64,000 bases of DNA, taken from Tanypteryx hageni. Lineage: Eukaryota; Arthropoda; Insecta; Odonata; Petaluridae. Positions 32,811 to 45,972 of the stretch are shown here, piece after piece (positions within the stretch are counted from its first letter, which is position 1; each line of letters begins with the position of its first letter). The position numbers were made by a program, and so were the translations under genes. The stretch lies in the NCBI GenBank assembly GCA_028673005.1, contig CM054115.1, positions 107,875,172 through 107,939,171 on the forward strand, in the 5' to 3' direction. The notes under the pieces were generated by a model. That model had not been told where the DNA came from and searched no databases. It saw only the letters and a program-made list of their open reading frames with translations.

Positions 32811-32974
32811 CATAGATCTTGAACCATTTTTGATTCACCGCCCACTTTTACTATATTTTGCTACCTGAAATAAGTTCGCCGCTCACTTTCCGTGTACTCT
32901 TAACAATAAAAGCGCCGTCCAAAAACTCTAAAGCGCCCTATAGTGGGCGCTATCGCTCACCTTAAAGACCTCTG
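32811..32974. mobile_element. hAT miniature element (164 bp)
   Basis: Ends CATAGATCTTGAACC and (complement of right) CAGAGGTCTTTAAGG with subterminal CGCCCAC on both sides. The flanking 8-bp duplication is GTTTAAAC (32803-32810) and GTTTAAAG (32975-32982), 7 of 8 identical with a central TA. No coding. Confidence 0.8.
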
Positions 32975-32982
32975 GTTTAAAG

Positions 32983-33505
32983 GAACCTAATCGACCAAAT
33001 GTTCAATAACTTCTGTCCATTTGTGCTTCCGTCAATTTTCAAAATTTCTCTCTAAAGCACTCTTACGGCAGCTGAGATTAATTTAACTACTTACACAGAA
33101 ATGAGTAGAATTTGATAAGGGGAGATGATTATCCAACTAAATTGACACATTAACACTCTCAATTTATGAAAGCTAAGGAAAGTTGTGCGTGGAAAAAATT
33201 CTGACGCGATAACCTTACAGTTAAAACTAATTAATGATTTATGAATTGTTACTTTAGCTTTGTTTTTTATATATAAGTTTTTGTTTTTGCGTGAAAATAT
33301 ATAGTGAAAGTATAGAGAAATCGTATTAAATCTAATATATAAACTGCCTTGAATTATAAGAGTACACGTTAATCTTATTCTCTTTGTTACAATGTAATTC
33401 TCAAGTGCACATGCGTCACTGTTTTTTCCTTCATTCATTGATAGAGTTAAAGGATGAAATCTTTGTACATGTAGGGGAAATTTTAAGGAAAATAAAGAAA
33501 TCGAC
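32983..33505. other. unassigned AT-rich stretch
   Basis: No recognised feature. The 115-codon minus-strand frame has no family signature. Confidence 0.45.
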
Positions 33506-33507
33506 GA

Positions 33508-33510
<3 letters not shown>

Positions 33511-33540
<30 letters not shown>
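33511..33540. repeat. (TA)n microsatellite
   Basis: About 30 bp of TA repeats just upstream of a hAT miniature element. Confidence 0.95.
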
Positions 33541-33542
<2 letters not shown>

Positions 33543-33559
33543 AATATAGATATTAAGAT

Positions 33560-33860
33560 CAGAGGCGGCCCCGAGAATTTTGACGCCCCGGACGAGATAG
33601 TACTCCAACGCCCTCCTCCGTTAATGTTTGTTGAGCTCTTAATAAAGTGCATGTTAATTTATTCATCGCTCTATAAAAATTCTTGATAATGAAAAATTAA
33701 AAGGAATGTCATCAAGATTCTAGCTTGTTCCTCGATATAAATCGGTATTTTATATTGATTCATCTGCAAGCAATGCATAGATAAATGATCGGGATAGCGC
33801 TCCCAAAGCTTTGGCGCCCCGGGCACCCGCCTGGCTTGCCCGTAGCTTGGGCCGGCCCTG
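33560..33860. mobile_element. hAT miniature element (301 bp)
   Basis: Left end CAGAGGCGGCCCCGAGAA; right end (complement) CAGGGCCGGCCCAAGCTACG; both have GCGCCCCGG/ACGCCCCGG subterminal blocks. Flanking 8-mers ATTAAGAT (33552-33559) and ATTAATAT (33861-33868) are 7 of 8 identical. A similar CAGGGCCGGC end is seen at 59185. Confidence 0.85.
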
Positions 33861-33869
33861 ATTAATATA

Positions 33870-35329
33870 TGCATTTGAACATTCGTGCAGGAAAGAAAGA
33901 TTAGTTTACTTTCACCGATACAAAATTGAAATCTTTTCGGAACCAGCGTAAAAATTAGTTTCACCCGAAAAGAAACCAATTTTAATATACTTTAGGAATG
34001 ACAGAAATTCAGTTTCCATTGTCACTTCCAAGATTCTTGCTAAAAGGTTTTATTAAAATTTTATTAAACCTTGAGTATACACATGGTCACATACAGGTCA
34101 CCACACCGTCTGATAACACGCTTCGCTTGCCTATTGTTCTTAAACTTATTTTACATAAATTTCATTAGTATATGAAATATAAAATACATTTTCATTAACT
34201 GATTTATACCAATAAATTAAAGGAGTAATGCGCTTTTTGAAATAAATAGGAATTTCATAGTGTAATTGTATTATGATGCTATTTTATATTTACGCCATTG
34301 GTTGTAATCAATGGTACTATAATGTAGTCTATTAATTCCCATTAAAACCATTAAATCATCGCTAATATATAATAGGTTATTAATTGCTGTTTAAAAGCAT
34401 TCAACACGTTGCTCTGGTAATTGATATTTTTCATTGCTGAACACTGGAAAGATTATTTTCTTTCTGCTTTATAACATTTTAAGGCTATTTTGGCAAGGGT
34501 TTAAAATGAGTCTTAAATGAACTAAACTTCATTCATTTAGCTATGGAAATGTTCACCTCCCGAGATCTTATATCGATTTTAAACAATTTGGAAAGTGTAC
34601 AGTGTGTCACAAATACTAAACGATATACTTTGAACGGACGCGCATCATAAAATAGCGAGACACCACGTCCCGATTCTCTCTATGTCTACTAAAAATGTCT
34701 TCCCTCTCCTAAGTTTTATAAACATACCTATTTGCCTAATTTTACTATATTGACTAAAAATGTAAAACGATATATCAGAAATTAGGTCAAGAAAATATGA
34801 AGTTTTTGATTTACAGATTTATTCTCTAATCACTTGTAAGTAATCAATCGAATAAAAATTAAAATATACCTCACTTAAATTAGGGCTATAATATAATCTT
34901 TACGTTTATGTTCATTCCTTCATCGTAAATTATCCATTTATTTTCACTTACTAACGCTGTGGGTATGTAAGGAAAGTAAACTTATTTAAGTCCATTTATT
35001 CGTCGTAGAGAGGCCATTCCTTTTCATTTACTAGATGCTGCGTGGACACAAAATTAAATTAAACTCATTTACGTAATTTCAGAAGATCTTGTTTGTATCG
35101 GTTCCTACGAAGATTATTTCCATGGATAACAATAAAAAAATCAATGTAATAAAATTTCCAAGTTTAAAGTGAATTACGTTTTATTTGTTTGATTTTCTTG
35201 AAAACAGCTCTACGTATGATAGCTATGTATTTTGCAAAACATATTCTATTTGAGTAATTCGACAAATATTTTATTTGAAGACTTTTTGAAATGCTCAATA
35301 TTTTACGAGATATGACGGAAAGTTCGTTT
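33870..35329. other. unassigned AT-rich stretch
   Basis: About 1.4 kb without recognised coding, RNA or element ends. A phrase CAGTGTGTCACAAATAC near 34599 resembles a mariner-type end but has no partner. Confidence 0.45.
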
Positions 35330-35765
35330 TTTTTGTTTCTAGTAAAGTGGCAGCCCTGATTAGATTATGTGAACCTTTTATATAATTTTTGTCTAGAAGT
35401 CTTTAATACCAAATTTTATGAAAATCCATTCGGTAGAAGCCGAGAACCAACATGCGTAGTGACGAACGTACGGACCGAAGCTAATAGCCACTCACGTTGG
35501 GTGCGAAACGCGCCTAAAAATGCAATTTTATGAAGCCCTGCACTTATTTCCGTGCCTTTCCTATGTGAACGGGAATAAAGCTGTGTTTGGTAAAACTTCC
35601 ATAAAAATGAAAGTTTTTGGAATTTCCTGATTTTCCCGTCGGTTGTACCGAATGACACATCACCATTCCAAATTTAATTTCGGAGCCGTAGCTCTTTTAG
35701 AAGTACGTTAGATTTTATATCCTCCTCCTATATGTTTAGAAAGCATCTCTTCATAATAGAAGACA
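35330..35765. repeat. dispersed repeat with TACCAAATTTTATGAAAATC module
   Basis: Contains TACCAAATTTTATGAAAATC (35408) and a second diverged module CCAAATTTAATTTCGG (35669). It ends in AGAAAGCATCTCTTCA (about 35740), which also ends the SINE-like copy at 3778. Such 'accaaattt-atgaaaatc' modules are common in arthropod transposon tails. The exact family and ends are unknown. Confidence 0.5.
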
Positions 35766-36320
35766 CAAGGACAATTTTTAAATATTTTATTCATGAATTC
35801 TAATTTAATATAAACAATGTAGAATTAATTAACATTTTCATATTTTTATAAGAGAAATATTTATCTTACTGATAAATGTAATGCTTCAATTTAAAGTTAT
35901 GTAAATTAAAAACAGGAGGGTATTCCAAGTATCAAATAGTTAACATGTTGCCACTAAATTACAAAGCTCATTGGCTAAATTTACTTTGTCATTAATATAT
36001 CTAAGCCAGAAAAAACTATTTTTGAAAATTGAGCATTTCCGCACACGCGTTAATTTAATTGTAAAATCCCATTTTTAAACATATTAAATAGGAAAATCTG
36101 GACCGGTTATGGACAATATGCGTGCAATCGGAATTATAAAGAGAAGTTTGGTATGAATTACACATATTTGTTAATAAAGATATAAGTTTTTAATTACTAA
36201 ACTGATCATCCTTTTCCTTAGTTTTTATAGAATTTGGTTTAAGCATAAAAATAAGCCTATTTATCCCGCGGAGTTTAATGCTTTATCTTTAAAACAAGAA
36301 TCGTAAGTTACACTTTGACG
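35766..36320. other. unassigned AT-rich stretch
   Basis: Nothing recognised. Confidence 0.45.
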
Positions 36321-36321
36321 T

Positions 36322-37425
<1,104 letters not shown>

Positions 37426-37770
37426 CCCTTCTAGCAGCTCCTCCTCCCCACTCTCCTAACGACGCCTACTTCTCTCCCGGCCACTCTCACCTTTTCTCCT
37501 CCATCCTTTCCTTCTCCCCATCCCTCCTTCCCTTTTCCCCTCCCTTTTTCCCCTCCCTTCTTCCCTTTTCCCTCTCCCTTCTTCTCTTTTCCCCTCCCTT
37601 CTTCCCTTTTTCCTCTCTCTTCTTCCCTTTTTCCCCTCTCTTCTCACCTTCCCTCCTTTCCTTCTTTCTCCACCCTCTCATTTACTGCCTCTCCCACCTC
37701 ATCCCCTGTATTGTTTCCACTCCTCTTTCCCTCCACATTCTCTCACTTTTTGCCCATCTCGCTCACTTTT
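37426..37770. repeat. polypyrimidine array
   Basis: CTTCCCTTTTCCCCTCCCTT-like ~20-bp units loosely iterated. The minus-strand Arg/Glu/Lys frames are artefacts. Confidence 0.95.
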
Positions 37771-39183
37771 CTTCCACTTAACCCTCAATTTTACGTACTC
37801 ATCGCTCTACGATATTGATTTTTCATTTTGTTTTAAATGTCCGGTTGAATTATCCTTCGCCGTGCGCCTGTTTTAGCTGGCATCACAAAAATATCTCCAA
37901 CTGCCACACATTGGTGAATAGTCGAAAGGTGCAGCTGGCTCTACTATATAAAACTCTTGCGATTCTTTCTCGATTAATATATGATATACATATTAATCGT
38001 TTTCTTTTCTTGGATTTTTTTTCTCATGTAGATGTTGATACTCTATCCCGCCGTACCCTGCTTAACCTGTGTACCTTCTCCCAGCCTTCTTCACTTTCTC
38101 TCTCTCTCTCTCCCGAGTATGTACTAGGTCAGGAATATAACACGTGGGGGGAGGGGAGGAGGAGGAAGAGAGGAGGTGGAGCATCCTTAAGGGGCAACCT
38201 TGCCAATTTCTCAAAGGGCGTGATGTAAATAATTTTCTTGCATCGTTGCGACTCAACCACAGACCTCGTCTTCTTCATTTCAAATGTTGCACTTTGTTAA
38301 CGAAGCGATCGAAATACCCGATTCCTCCGATCATCGGAAAGTGCGCCGTGTGAGATAGCGTTCTCGCATCTTACGGTGCAACTGAAATTACGACTCCGGC
38401 GAAAATAGCGCGTGTCACGTGATGGTAGAGCACCGGATGGAATGCGGCTTAAGAAATTTAGCACTCGTTCAATTGATGTGACATCGAGTGTCGCGGCGAA
38501 ACGTGGCGACATCTCCTCCTTTCGTTTTTTAAACTCCATAATTATTCACGGAAAGTAATGATCATTTTTTTAGATTGTGCTTATTTTTACGAAATTCTTA
38601 CGTCAAGGTAATTCAAAATCGAACTTGTGGACACGACATTAGACGTTGCGGAGTTCTCTGCTTCGTTAGGATAAATTATGTCATGGATGCCATAGCGGCA
38701 GTTCGGAGAAACACTTAATCTCTGTCCGAGTGAGACGCTTTCTCTAGGACCCGTTTAGTTTCGGGAGCGGAAGCGTGAATTGATATATTTCGTCCTAACG
38801 GCGACGTTCTTCTAAGCTTTAGTTCTTCAGAAAATGAAATTGTAGCCACTTTGAAAGAGGCACTATTGAAGGGGTGTAACTTAATCATTAAAAACTAACC
38901 TCTTTTCTCGCAAAATGCAATTGATATATTAGAAGTATATTTATAAAGTTCGTAATATACTGAGCGTGTCTTCATTTCACACGAGATATTTATATTTACA
39001 AATGGGAGAGCGGGCAGTATGCCTAGGGAACGACATCAAGAGGCCGAGAATTAGAACCCAACCGAGGGTGTTTATAAAGTGCAATGGAACGAAATCCTTT
39101 TCATCTGTTCCGGTTTCACATACCTTACACAAAAAACGTTATATGTACTTACTATGAGTACTTTCATAAGAGGTGTAAATTGG
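37771..39183. other. unassigned stretch with small low-complexity pieces
   Basis: (CT)n at 38095-38112 and a G/A-rich piece at 38145-38178. 38240-38520 is GC-richer with short frames on both strands. No gene recognised. Confidence 0.4.
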
Positions 39184-39535
39184 TGGAAGAGAGAGAGAGA
39201 GAGAGAAAGAGATGGAGAAAGATGGAGAGAAGAGGGAGGAGAGGAGGGGATGCGAGAAGTAATGAGGAAACGAAGAAGGGAGGAGTGGGGAGGGGGAAGA
39301 GGGAGAGAGGGGAGGAGGAGGGGGAGGGAGGAGCCGGAGCGGAAAGAGAGGCAGAATGCCCGGAGGAGGGAGGGTGAGAGCATCGGGTACTAAAAATACT
39401 GGATTGCAACCTGTGGGTTCGGAGGGAGGTTGAGAAAGGGAAGGAGGAGATGAGGGGAGGGGGATTGTGACCGCAATGGCCGAGGGGAGGGGGGAGCAGT
39501 GGTAAAGAGAGAGAGAAAGAGGGAGGGGGAGAGAA
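39184..39535. repeat. polypurine array, two blocks
   Basis: GAGAGAGAAAGAGATGG... at 39184-39385 and GAGGGAGGTTGAGAAAGGG... at 39418-39535. The 209-codon minus-strand frame is an artefact. Confidence 0.93.
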
Positions 39536-40300
39536 TCTGGCAACATTCGCTGTCGTTCGTGCTTGCCAAAGAGAAGAGCGCTGCGATCGCGACGCTGGTC
39601 CTCGGACCGCGCATGCGTCCTTCAGTTTCCGATGCATTTTTTTGAGGTACCGTTTAGAGACGGAACGTGAAGGTGTTCTGGTAGTATATCTATTTATAAT
39701 ATGAAAAACGCCGCTTTTTCGCGGAAACGAATGTTGTCCCGGTTTCACCTTCTTCGAAAGGTTCGTGGAAATGGATGGTTCGAATGTCTGCAAGGTGGCG
39801 TAAAGTTTAAATTTGAGAATTAAAATTTGAATGTTTCAACAGTTTGTAATGGAATTTGGAAATTCATTAGTACTCCACTTTAAGTGCAAGACATTTTCAA
39901 CATTTGAATGAATGTATCCTAAAAATATCTTATAATATCTTGGAGCAATTTTTGCGTAATTTCTAAATTAGGCTTCCGATTGGGCCGTTATTCAAGTGTC
40001 CTTTGGTATTTCTTGTCGGAAGTTATTTATTTATTAAACTGCCCAGTATTCAAACATAAAATTAAATTAAATTAAATTTTTGTTGTATGATAAAATGTTT
40101 CGAAACCAAGCTTTATCAGTCAGCAAAATATTCTGGGTATTTTGATATTGATATAATGAAGATGTTGAAAATATGTTAGATTTGTTAGAAGAAACCACCA
40201 ATCGTAAACCGATAACGTTTTGATGGTGGAGATTTAATTTCATCAATGAACGAATGAACTGCATCTAAATATTTTCAAGGTGGTCCAGGATCGTATTGGG
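39536..40300. other. unassigned stretch
   Basis: GC-richer at 39536-39640, otherwise AT-rich; nothing recognised. Confidence 0.4.
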
Positions 40301-40304
40301 TAGA

Positions 40305-41020
40305 GGGAAGATTAGATTATGTATGGTCTTTATTTGCCATGACACAAATATAATAATGCATTCAAGAATTAACAATAATATAATAATAATGCAATAAGTG
40401 TAAAAAGATAATAATTGTGTGGGAAAAATAACAAAAAACCACTGCAGGCAAACATCCACATAGTAGGGGTGTGTGAAAAACCTCCGAAATCTACTAAAGC
40501 TCACTAAACATATAATTATATGTTGCACTATAATATATAAGATAACCATACATAAAAATACATGCGATAACAGAGTATAGGCGAAAAAGGAAATATGGGA
40601 GAAAGAAATAGAAAATAACAAATAAATGCATTGCAGGATAACACCCACACAGGAAGGGGGGTGCGTGGACCTGCGAAATCTACTGAAGTTCTTTACATAA
40701 AAATATAGCAATAAAAGAAGAAAGGAAAAATAAAAGAAAGATAAGAAAATAGAGGAAAGAAACAGAAAAGATCAAAATAGACACACTACAGGAAAACACC
40801 CGCACAAGAAGGGGGGTGAATAAGAGATACAACTAAAGGGAAGATGGGGAGAGAGAGATAGATAGATACACGTCTTTATCCATGAGCTGTTTAAATTGAA
40901 ATGCAACTGTAAATAAAATACAATTACAATAAATGATGGATGTGCTTGCGAAGTATATGATTAACATATGATTTGCCGAAATAAAACTTTTTGGATTCTA
41001 TTTGATTGATTTTCCACCTA
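40305..41020 (-). mobile_element. tandem LINE/SINE 3'-end copies
   Basis: Two minus-strand termini are present. One has AAATAAAGACCATACATAAT and an AATCTAATC tail (complement of 40308-40338); the other has GATAAAGACGTG and a (TATC)n tail (complement of 40856-40882). Between them a block containing GCAGGAWAACACCCACAC and AAGGGGGGTG recurs three times (about 40442, 40629 and 40788; spacing about 187 and 159 bp). This matches the terminus at 10449. No reverse transcriptase coding is present. Confidence 0.65.
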
Positions 41021-41325
41021 TAAAATCCCGAGAAGAGAGAGAGAAGTGGGGGAGAAAGAATGGGAGGGAGAGAGAGAGTGAGAGGGAGAGAGCATGGGAG
41101 GGAGAGAGAATGGGAGGGAGAAAGAATGGGTGGGAGAGAGAATGGGAGGGAAAGAAAATGAGAGGGAGAGAGAATGGAAGGAAGAGAGAATGGGAGGGAG
41201 AAGTGAAAGGAAAGGGGGAATGAGAGATCCAGCAACATTTTTGATGGGAGAGTGACATGGAGGGAGAATGGGAGTGTTAAGAATAATGGGAGGAAGGGAG
41301 AAAGAGAGAGGGAGAATGGGAAGTG
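41021..41325. repeat. polypurine array, 16-bp unit
   Basis: GGGAGGGAGAGAGAAT-like units, about eight diverged copies at 41065-41205. Confidence 0.93.
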
Positions 41326-41577
41326 ATCTCATTTTAATTTAATACTTTATTCACGCATGTCCGTCATTTTTGACGTTTAATTGTATTAGTTGAAAGTAAA
41401 AGGAATTGTGAACAAACAGGAAATGAACACTGCAACACTTTGAGTCGCCTGGGTGATCATTATTTATTGGTTATATAAAGAAATAAACTAATAATTGATA
41501 CGGAATCAAAACAAACCACTTGTGGCAAGGAAGGAAAATAAAAAATTACATAAAAATAGAATCTGATTCTCATTAGC

Positions 41578-41623
<46 letters not shown>

Positions 41624-42250
41624 TTCATATCCGAAATCTTGAAATTAATATCGAAGGAAGAAATAAATCCAATTCAAAACTGGTCTTGTGGAAATGTAAA
41701 AACGTCAAAAATTCTTATCAGCGGTATATTATTATAATCTTTCATTTGATCTAATATAGTTGATACTTGGTTGTAAATTTGACATAAAATAAAGCTACAT
41801 TATAACGATTGTCTAAGCTTTTCGAATATTTTGGATTCATTTGGTGTATTTATTACAAATGAAACGTTCTTTTGTCTCATAACATATTGTGCTGCGGTGT
41901 TGAGCACCACGTTCTCCCGGGAACTCATATTGTCGTAATTCCGCATGTTACTGTTGGGCTAAATGGCCGAAAACTCTTTTCGGAATGATGATGAAGGCTA
42001 GGATATCTCTATCCGAACGACGAGAAAGATTTACTCATGCGAATCTCGTATTTAATTTTCCCATTGCGGTTTTCATTAATTTCTGTGGAATTCGGAAAAT
42101 TGCCACCACCCTTCGCCGCAGAAGAGAGTTATTAATCCAAAGGTATTATTACGCGCGTCTGGGGATACAAAGTGCGCCAGATTTGGATTCTGGCCGCAAG
42201 GAATGCGCGTTCCTCGGCGAGCCACTACATAACACACGGCGTGAAGAGAG
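41326..42250. other. unassigned stretch with (TA)n
   Basis: (TA)n at 41580-41622. The 94-codon frame at 41985-42269 has no recognised domain. Confidence 0.45.
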
Positions 42251-42546
42251 AGATGATTATGTATTATAGGGGAGAGGAAGGTGTGTTCCTAGAAGGAAAG
42301 AGGCGGGACGAACGCATTATAAAAAAGACGAGTTGGAGGGAGGTGGTTGGAGAGTAGGGGACGGTGGTTGGAGGGTAGGGGGACGGTGGTTGGAGGGCAG
42401 GGGAACGGTGGTTGGAGGGTAGGGGACGGTGGTTGGAGGGTAGGGGGACGGTGGTTGGAGGGTAGGGGACGGTGGTTGGAGGGTAGGGGACGGTGGTTAG
42501 AGGGTAGGGGGACGGTGGTTGGAGAGTAGGAGGAGGATGGTTAGAG

Positions 42547-43430
42547 CAGTGCTCTCCAATCTTTTTTATTTCACGGCACACCTATAGATTTTTTCATTCG
42601 TCGCGGCACACCTAAATTAATTTCACACGAAACTTGGTTGAAGATTTTTATTACAACATCATAAAATAATTAAAACAATCGACAACATAAGAAATAAATG
42701 AAAAATAAAATATTTTCTTAATAAGGGAATAAATTGGGGCTAAAATTCATTGAAAATCATTTTTATAATTCAGTGGATTTGTGAAATAAAACCAAAATTA
42801 ATTTTTCAAATGTTTTACCAGCATCACTATGTTCAGATTCAGTACAGCACGATTATAACGACATCGATGAAACGGTGAAAATATTTCCCCTATAATGAAT
42901 GTCTTAATATCTGAAGATGCATGGGAACTTGATTAAATAATTTTATTAGTGAGAAATCTGTCCCTCTCTTGAAGAACAGTCTTTTGATGTTTGGGTTTAT
43001 GGTGGAAAGAGCCACTCGAAGTTTCTGGTCGAGGTATTTCAGACACGATCTCATATTATTCTTAAACAGTGACAATTTCGAAAAAAAATCACATATATGT
43101 GTTGTAGGAAACGGTAACAACACATTAATTGCACATTCAGGAATGGTTGGGTATTCATTCCACAGTTTCAGCCAAGACTCATCCAGAGGCATATCATCTA
43201 ACTTCAGGTTAAGACTACGATCGTTCCTGAGTTCAATGAGTTCCCTCTAGTTTTTAGGGAGAAATCATTAATTGATAAGTCCGCAGATGAAGAAACTTCT
43301 TACGCTCGTTTGTAGCTTGAGAATTACAAATTCGGATTTTCCCTTGTATAAACTCCAAACGTCCCGCGGCGCACTAAGTACTTCGTTGCGGCACACCGCT
43401 GTGCCGCGACACACCGGTTGGAGAGCACTG
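42547..43430 (-). mobile_element. hAT element (884 bp) with perfect 8-bp duplication
   Basis: Left end CAGTGCTCTCCAATCTTTT; right end (complement) CAGTGCTCTCCAACCGGTG; both followed by GGCACAC-type subterminal repeats. A perfect 8-bp duplication GGTTAGAG lies at 42539-42546 and 43431-43438, centred on TA. It retains only the 3' part of a transposase on the minus strand. Confidence 0.95.
42890..43265 (-). pseudogene. hAT transposase C-terminal dimerisation region
   Basis: An open frame of about 100 codons reads MPLDESWLKLWNEYPTIPEC, AINVLLPFPTTHICDFFSKL and KLRVALSTINPNI. This matches the hAT C-terminal region of ZBED5/SCAND3-like proteins (WxxxxNEYPxI, ILLPFSTTYLCExGFS, RVxLSTIxPNI). The family's Cys-Glu in the ...YLCE segment reads CD here. 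The upstream frame SLRNDRSLNLKLDD appears to continue it. All catalytic motifs are deleted. Confidence 0.85.
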
Positions 43431-43575
43431 GGTTAGAGGGTTGGGTATGGTAGTTGGAAGGTAGGGGTACTGTGGTTGGTGGGTAGGGGGACTGTGGTTG
43501 GTGGGTAGGGGGACGGTGGTTGGTGGGCAAGGGGACGGTGGTTGGATGGCAGGAGAATGGTTGGAGGATAGTGGG

Positions 43576-44779
43576 AAGGTAGTATTCTGTATTTTTCTTA
43601 TCCTCAGTAGGTTTCCTTCTTTTTCTTTCTCTCTCCCTTCCTTACTACTTCAAAGGGTCGATTATTTTAAACTTACATCGCGTTTTTTATTTTAGTGATA
43701 AACTACGTATTACCATTATTTTTTTATCTTAAAGAATGTAGGAACTCGGGTAAATAGAGCGCATATTTACCTTTGATAATCGATCCGATTGATCCATTTA
43801 AACGGTGGATAAAATCAGATTCGATGCAAATTATCCGTCGTTAATGGATATTCAACGATCGTTGGTTCTTATAAGTGATGTTTTTACTTATAAATCTAGA
43901 AAAAGCCGCAAAAAATATTCGACAGGCATGATCCGTCTCTGCAACGGTCCAACCAACCACCGTAATTATTGCTCGCAAACACGCCGATCGCTTCCCAACA
44001 CACCGCACTGCGATGATTGTATTCGATGTAATTTCCTCCAAATCCCTTCATCCTGTTGAAAATCCATCCCTTCCGTCCATTCGTTGTAGCGACTGGAAAC
44101 TGCAGCATTGAAAAATAGATAGAATCGGTTTGAGCGTCTCGAAAAGGCCACAGTCGAATCCGTGTAGAACGTATTAGGGCTTCCATCTAATTCCATCGAC
44201 ATCAAAATTCACAGACTTACATGGTGTCTATAATAATTGCCAGTTTCTTGATATGAAATGTCAATCGCTAATTTTAACGGATTTACCACTAATACTTAAT
44301 TATAATCATGACTAATGCATTTAAGGTGGCTAATATATATTTTAAATCGTGGAAAAAACCTGAGTTCAGATTATTAATTATATTTTATAACAATATGTTT
44401 CTCGTATAACTTTTATAAAACAAACTCGTGGGTTATTATCAGATACTGCGATACACACGCCTAGTTATTAGTTTTTCTTCATATCTTTATTTATATTTAT
44501 TTATTTAAATGTATGATAGGGATAAATTGAAAAGATTTATAGTAAATCATAGCATAACAAAATCAAGCACGAAAAAGGCAAAATTTTAATTTGTAATTTA
44601 TTTATTGCTACTTTTATACTTATTATTTATCTCGATGTGTGTCATAATATATAATAAATTAAGATCAATGAGGAATTATTTCTAAACAAAATAAATGCGC
44701 GATTAGCTCTCAAAAATAACTTTATTTCGAAGAATGAAGAATAAAAATTTTTAACTGACAGTGGAAATAAACTTCCATA
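43576..44779. other. unassigned stretch
   Basis: Short frames on both strands at 43805-44205 have no recognised domain; the rest is AT-rich. Confidence 0.4.
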
Positions 44780-44781
44780 TA

Positions 44782-45970
44782 CAGTAAACCCTCGATAACA
44801 CGAACTCCAAGGAAGAATAAAATCATGTGTTCGTGCTAACCTAGTTCGTGATAACTGAATTATGTATGAAAAACAGTAAAATATTACAACTTTCTACTTA
44901 AATATATGTGCATTTGAATATGTAATTGGGGTAACCTGTCTTAAATGAATTATTATTATTATTAAAAACATCACAAATGCACGATTTCATCTAATATTCA
45001 GGTGAACTTAACATTAAATTTGAAGTAAACGACAAATATCAGTTATCTGCAAGTTTAAAATGTCCACATTGAAGGTAAATGATGTAATTATGTATGTAGT
45101 AATTAACTGGATGACATATGCAAAATCCAGGGATATGAAATAAAACGAAAGAAATTCATATAAAAGTTCGTTGCATAACAGGGCACAAAATACAAATAGT
45201 TGCAATATATTATGTAAATAGATTAACTGCTAACAATTCTTAATAGTTCCTGCACTCACACTATCCCACGAAGCTGATATTTCTTGCATGGATGATAAAA
45301 CATTTTTCTTCAAAATTTGAGGGCAAAGTTGTAATTGCCTGGACTGCGATTTTTCTCGGCGGGGCGAAGATCAAATATAAAATATGTATCTATTTCGTTT
45401 GATGGAACTCAATAATCCAGCTGAATTATTCGAGTTCCTCTTCTAGGAGTGAGAGAAAAAGGATTCATCGCGAATGATGATATCAGAAAAAATAATTTTA
45501 TTCCTTTCTTCTTCGGTGATCTGTTCGGAAAAAAATTACCGCAGGGAATGTAAATACCTATGTTAACCCAATTAAAGCGTCCGCGTTTGTAACGTCTTTC
45601 CCTGTTTGAGGCACTCATGAAAGATGTAACACAACTCAAGGGTCAATAGTAGGTAGAGCCCGGAATGAAGACAGTTGTTGTTAGTTGTTCTTAAAACCCG
45701 CATATTGAAATTTTTATACAAACAGCCTCTCTATACGCCGGAAACAAAATCTTATGACTCTAAAATACGTTTGGCTAAATGTTAAACGATTACTCGTTTT
45801 CTTGGTTCCCGAATTTTGTTCGAAGTTCGGCTTAAGCAAATTTTGTGCTAACCAAACAAGAAGAAAGAGGTTCACGTACATTAATCCATATATTCAAGAC
45901 CGGGAAAAATATTTGTCCGTGTAAACCGAGTGTTCGTGTTAGTCGAGTTCGTGCTAACGAGGGATTATTG
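44782..45970 (-). mobile_element. Tigger/pogo-like element (1,189 bp) with TA duplication
   Basis: Left end CAGTAAACCCTCGATAACAC then GAACTCCAAGG; right end (complement) CAATAATCCCTCGTTAGCAC then GAACTCGAC. Both ends are flanked by TA (44780-44781 and 45971-45972). The ends match the CAGTnnnnCCTCGnTAnC pattern of Tigger elements. A transposase C-terminal scrap (45233-45317) confirms the group. Non-autonomous. Confidence 0.9.
45233..45317 (-). pseudogene. Tigger transposase C-terminal scrap
   Basis: Minus-strand frame ILKKNVLSSMQEISASWDSV followed by SAGTIKNC and a stop. Tigger/CENP-B-like proteins carry an equivalent ALxxIxxAWDxVSxxTIxNCFRKAGF segment after the DDE domain. Nothing else of the protein was recognised. 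Confidence 0.6.
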
Positions 45971-45972
45971 TA

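Larger units (their letters stand above)
42255..43575. repeat. G-rich minisatellite (21-22 bp unit) interrupted by hAT
   Basis: GGTGGTTGGAGGGTAGGGGA-like units, about nine copies at 42340-42540 and about five more diverged copies at 43431-43560. The hAT element at 42547-43430 separates the two halves. The plus strand is rich in GGG runs and could form G-quadruplexes. Frames in the array are artefacts. Confidence 0.93.

Noticed and set aside
34590..34650. CAGTGTGTCACAAATACTAAACG, reminiscent of a mariner end
   Set aside because: No inverted partner or TA pair was found within several kilobases.
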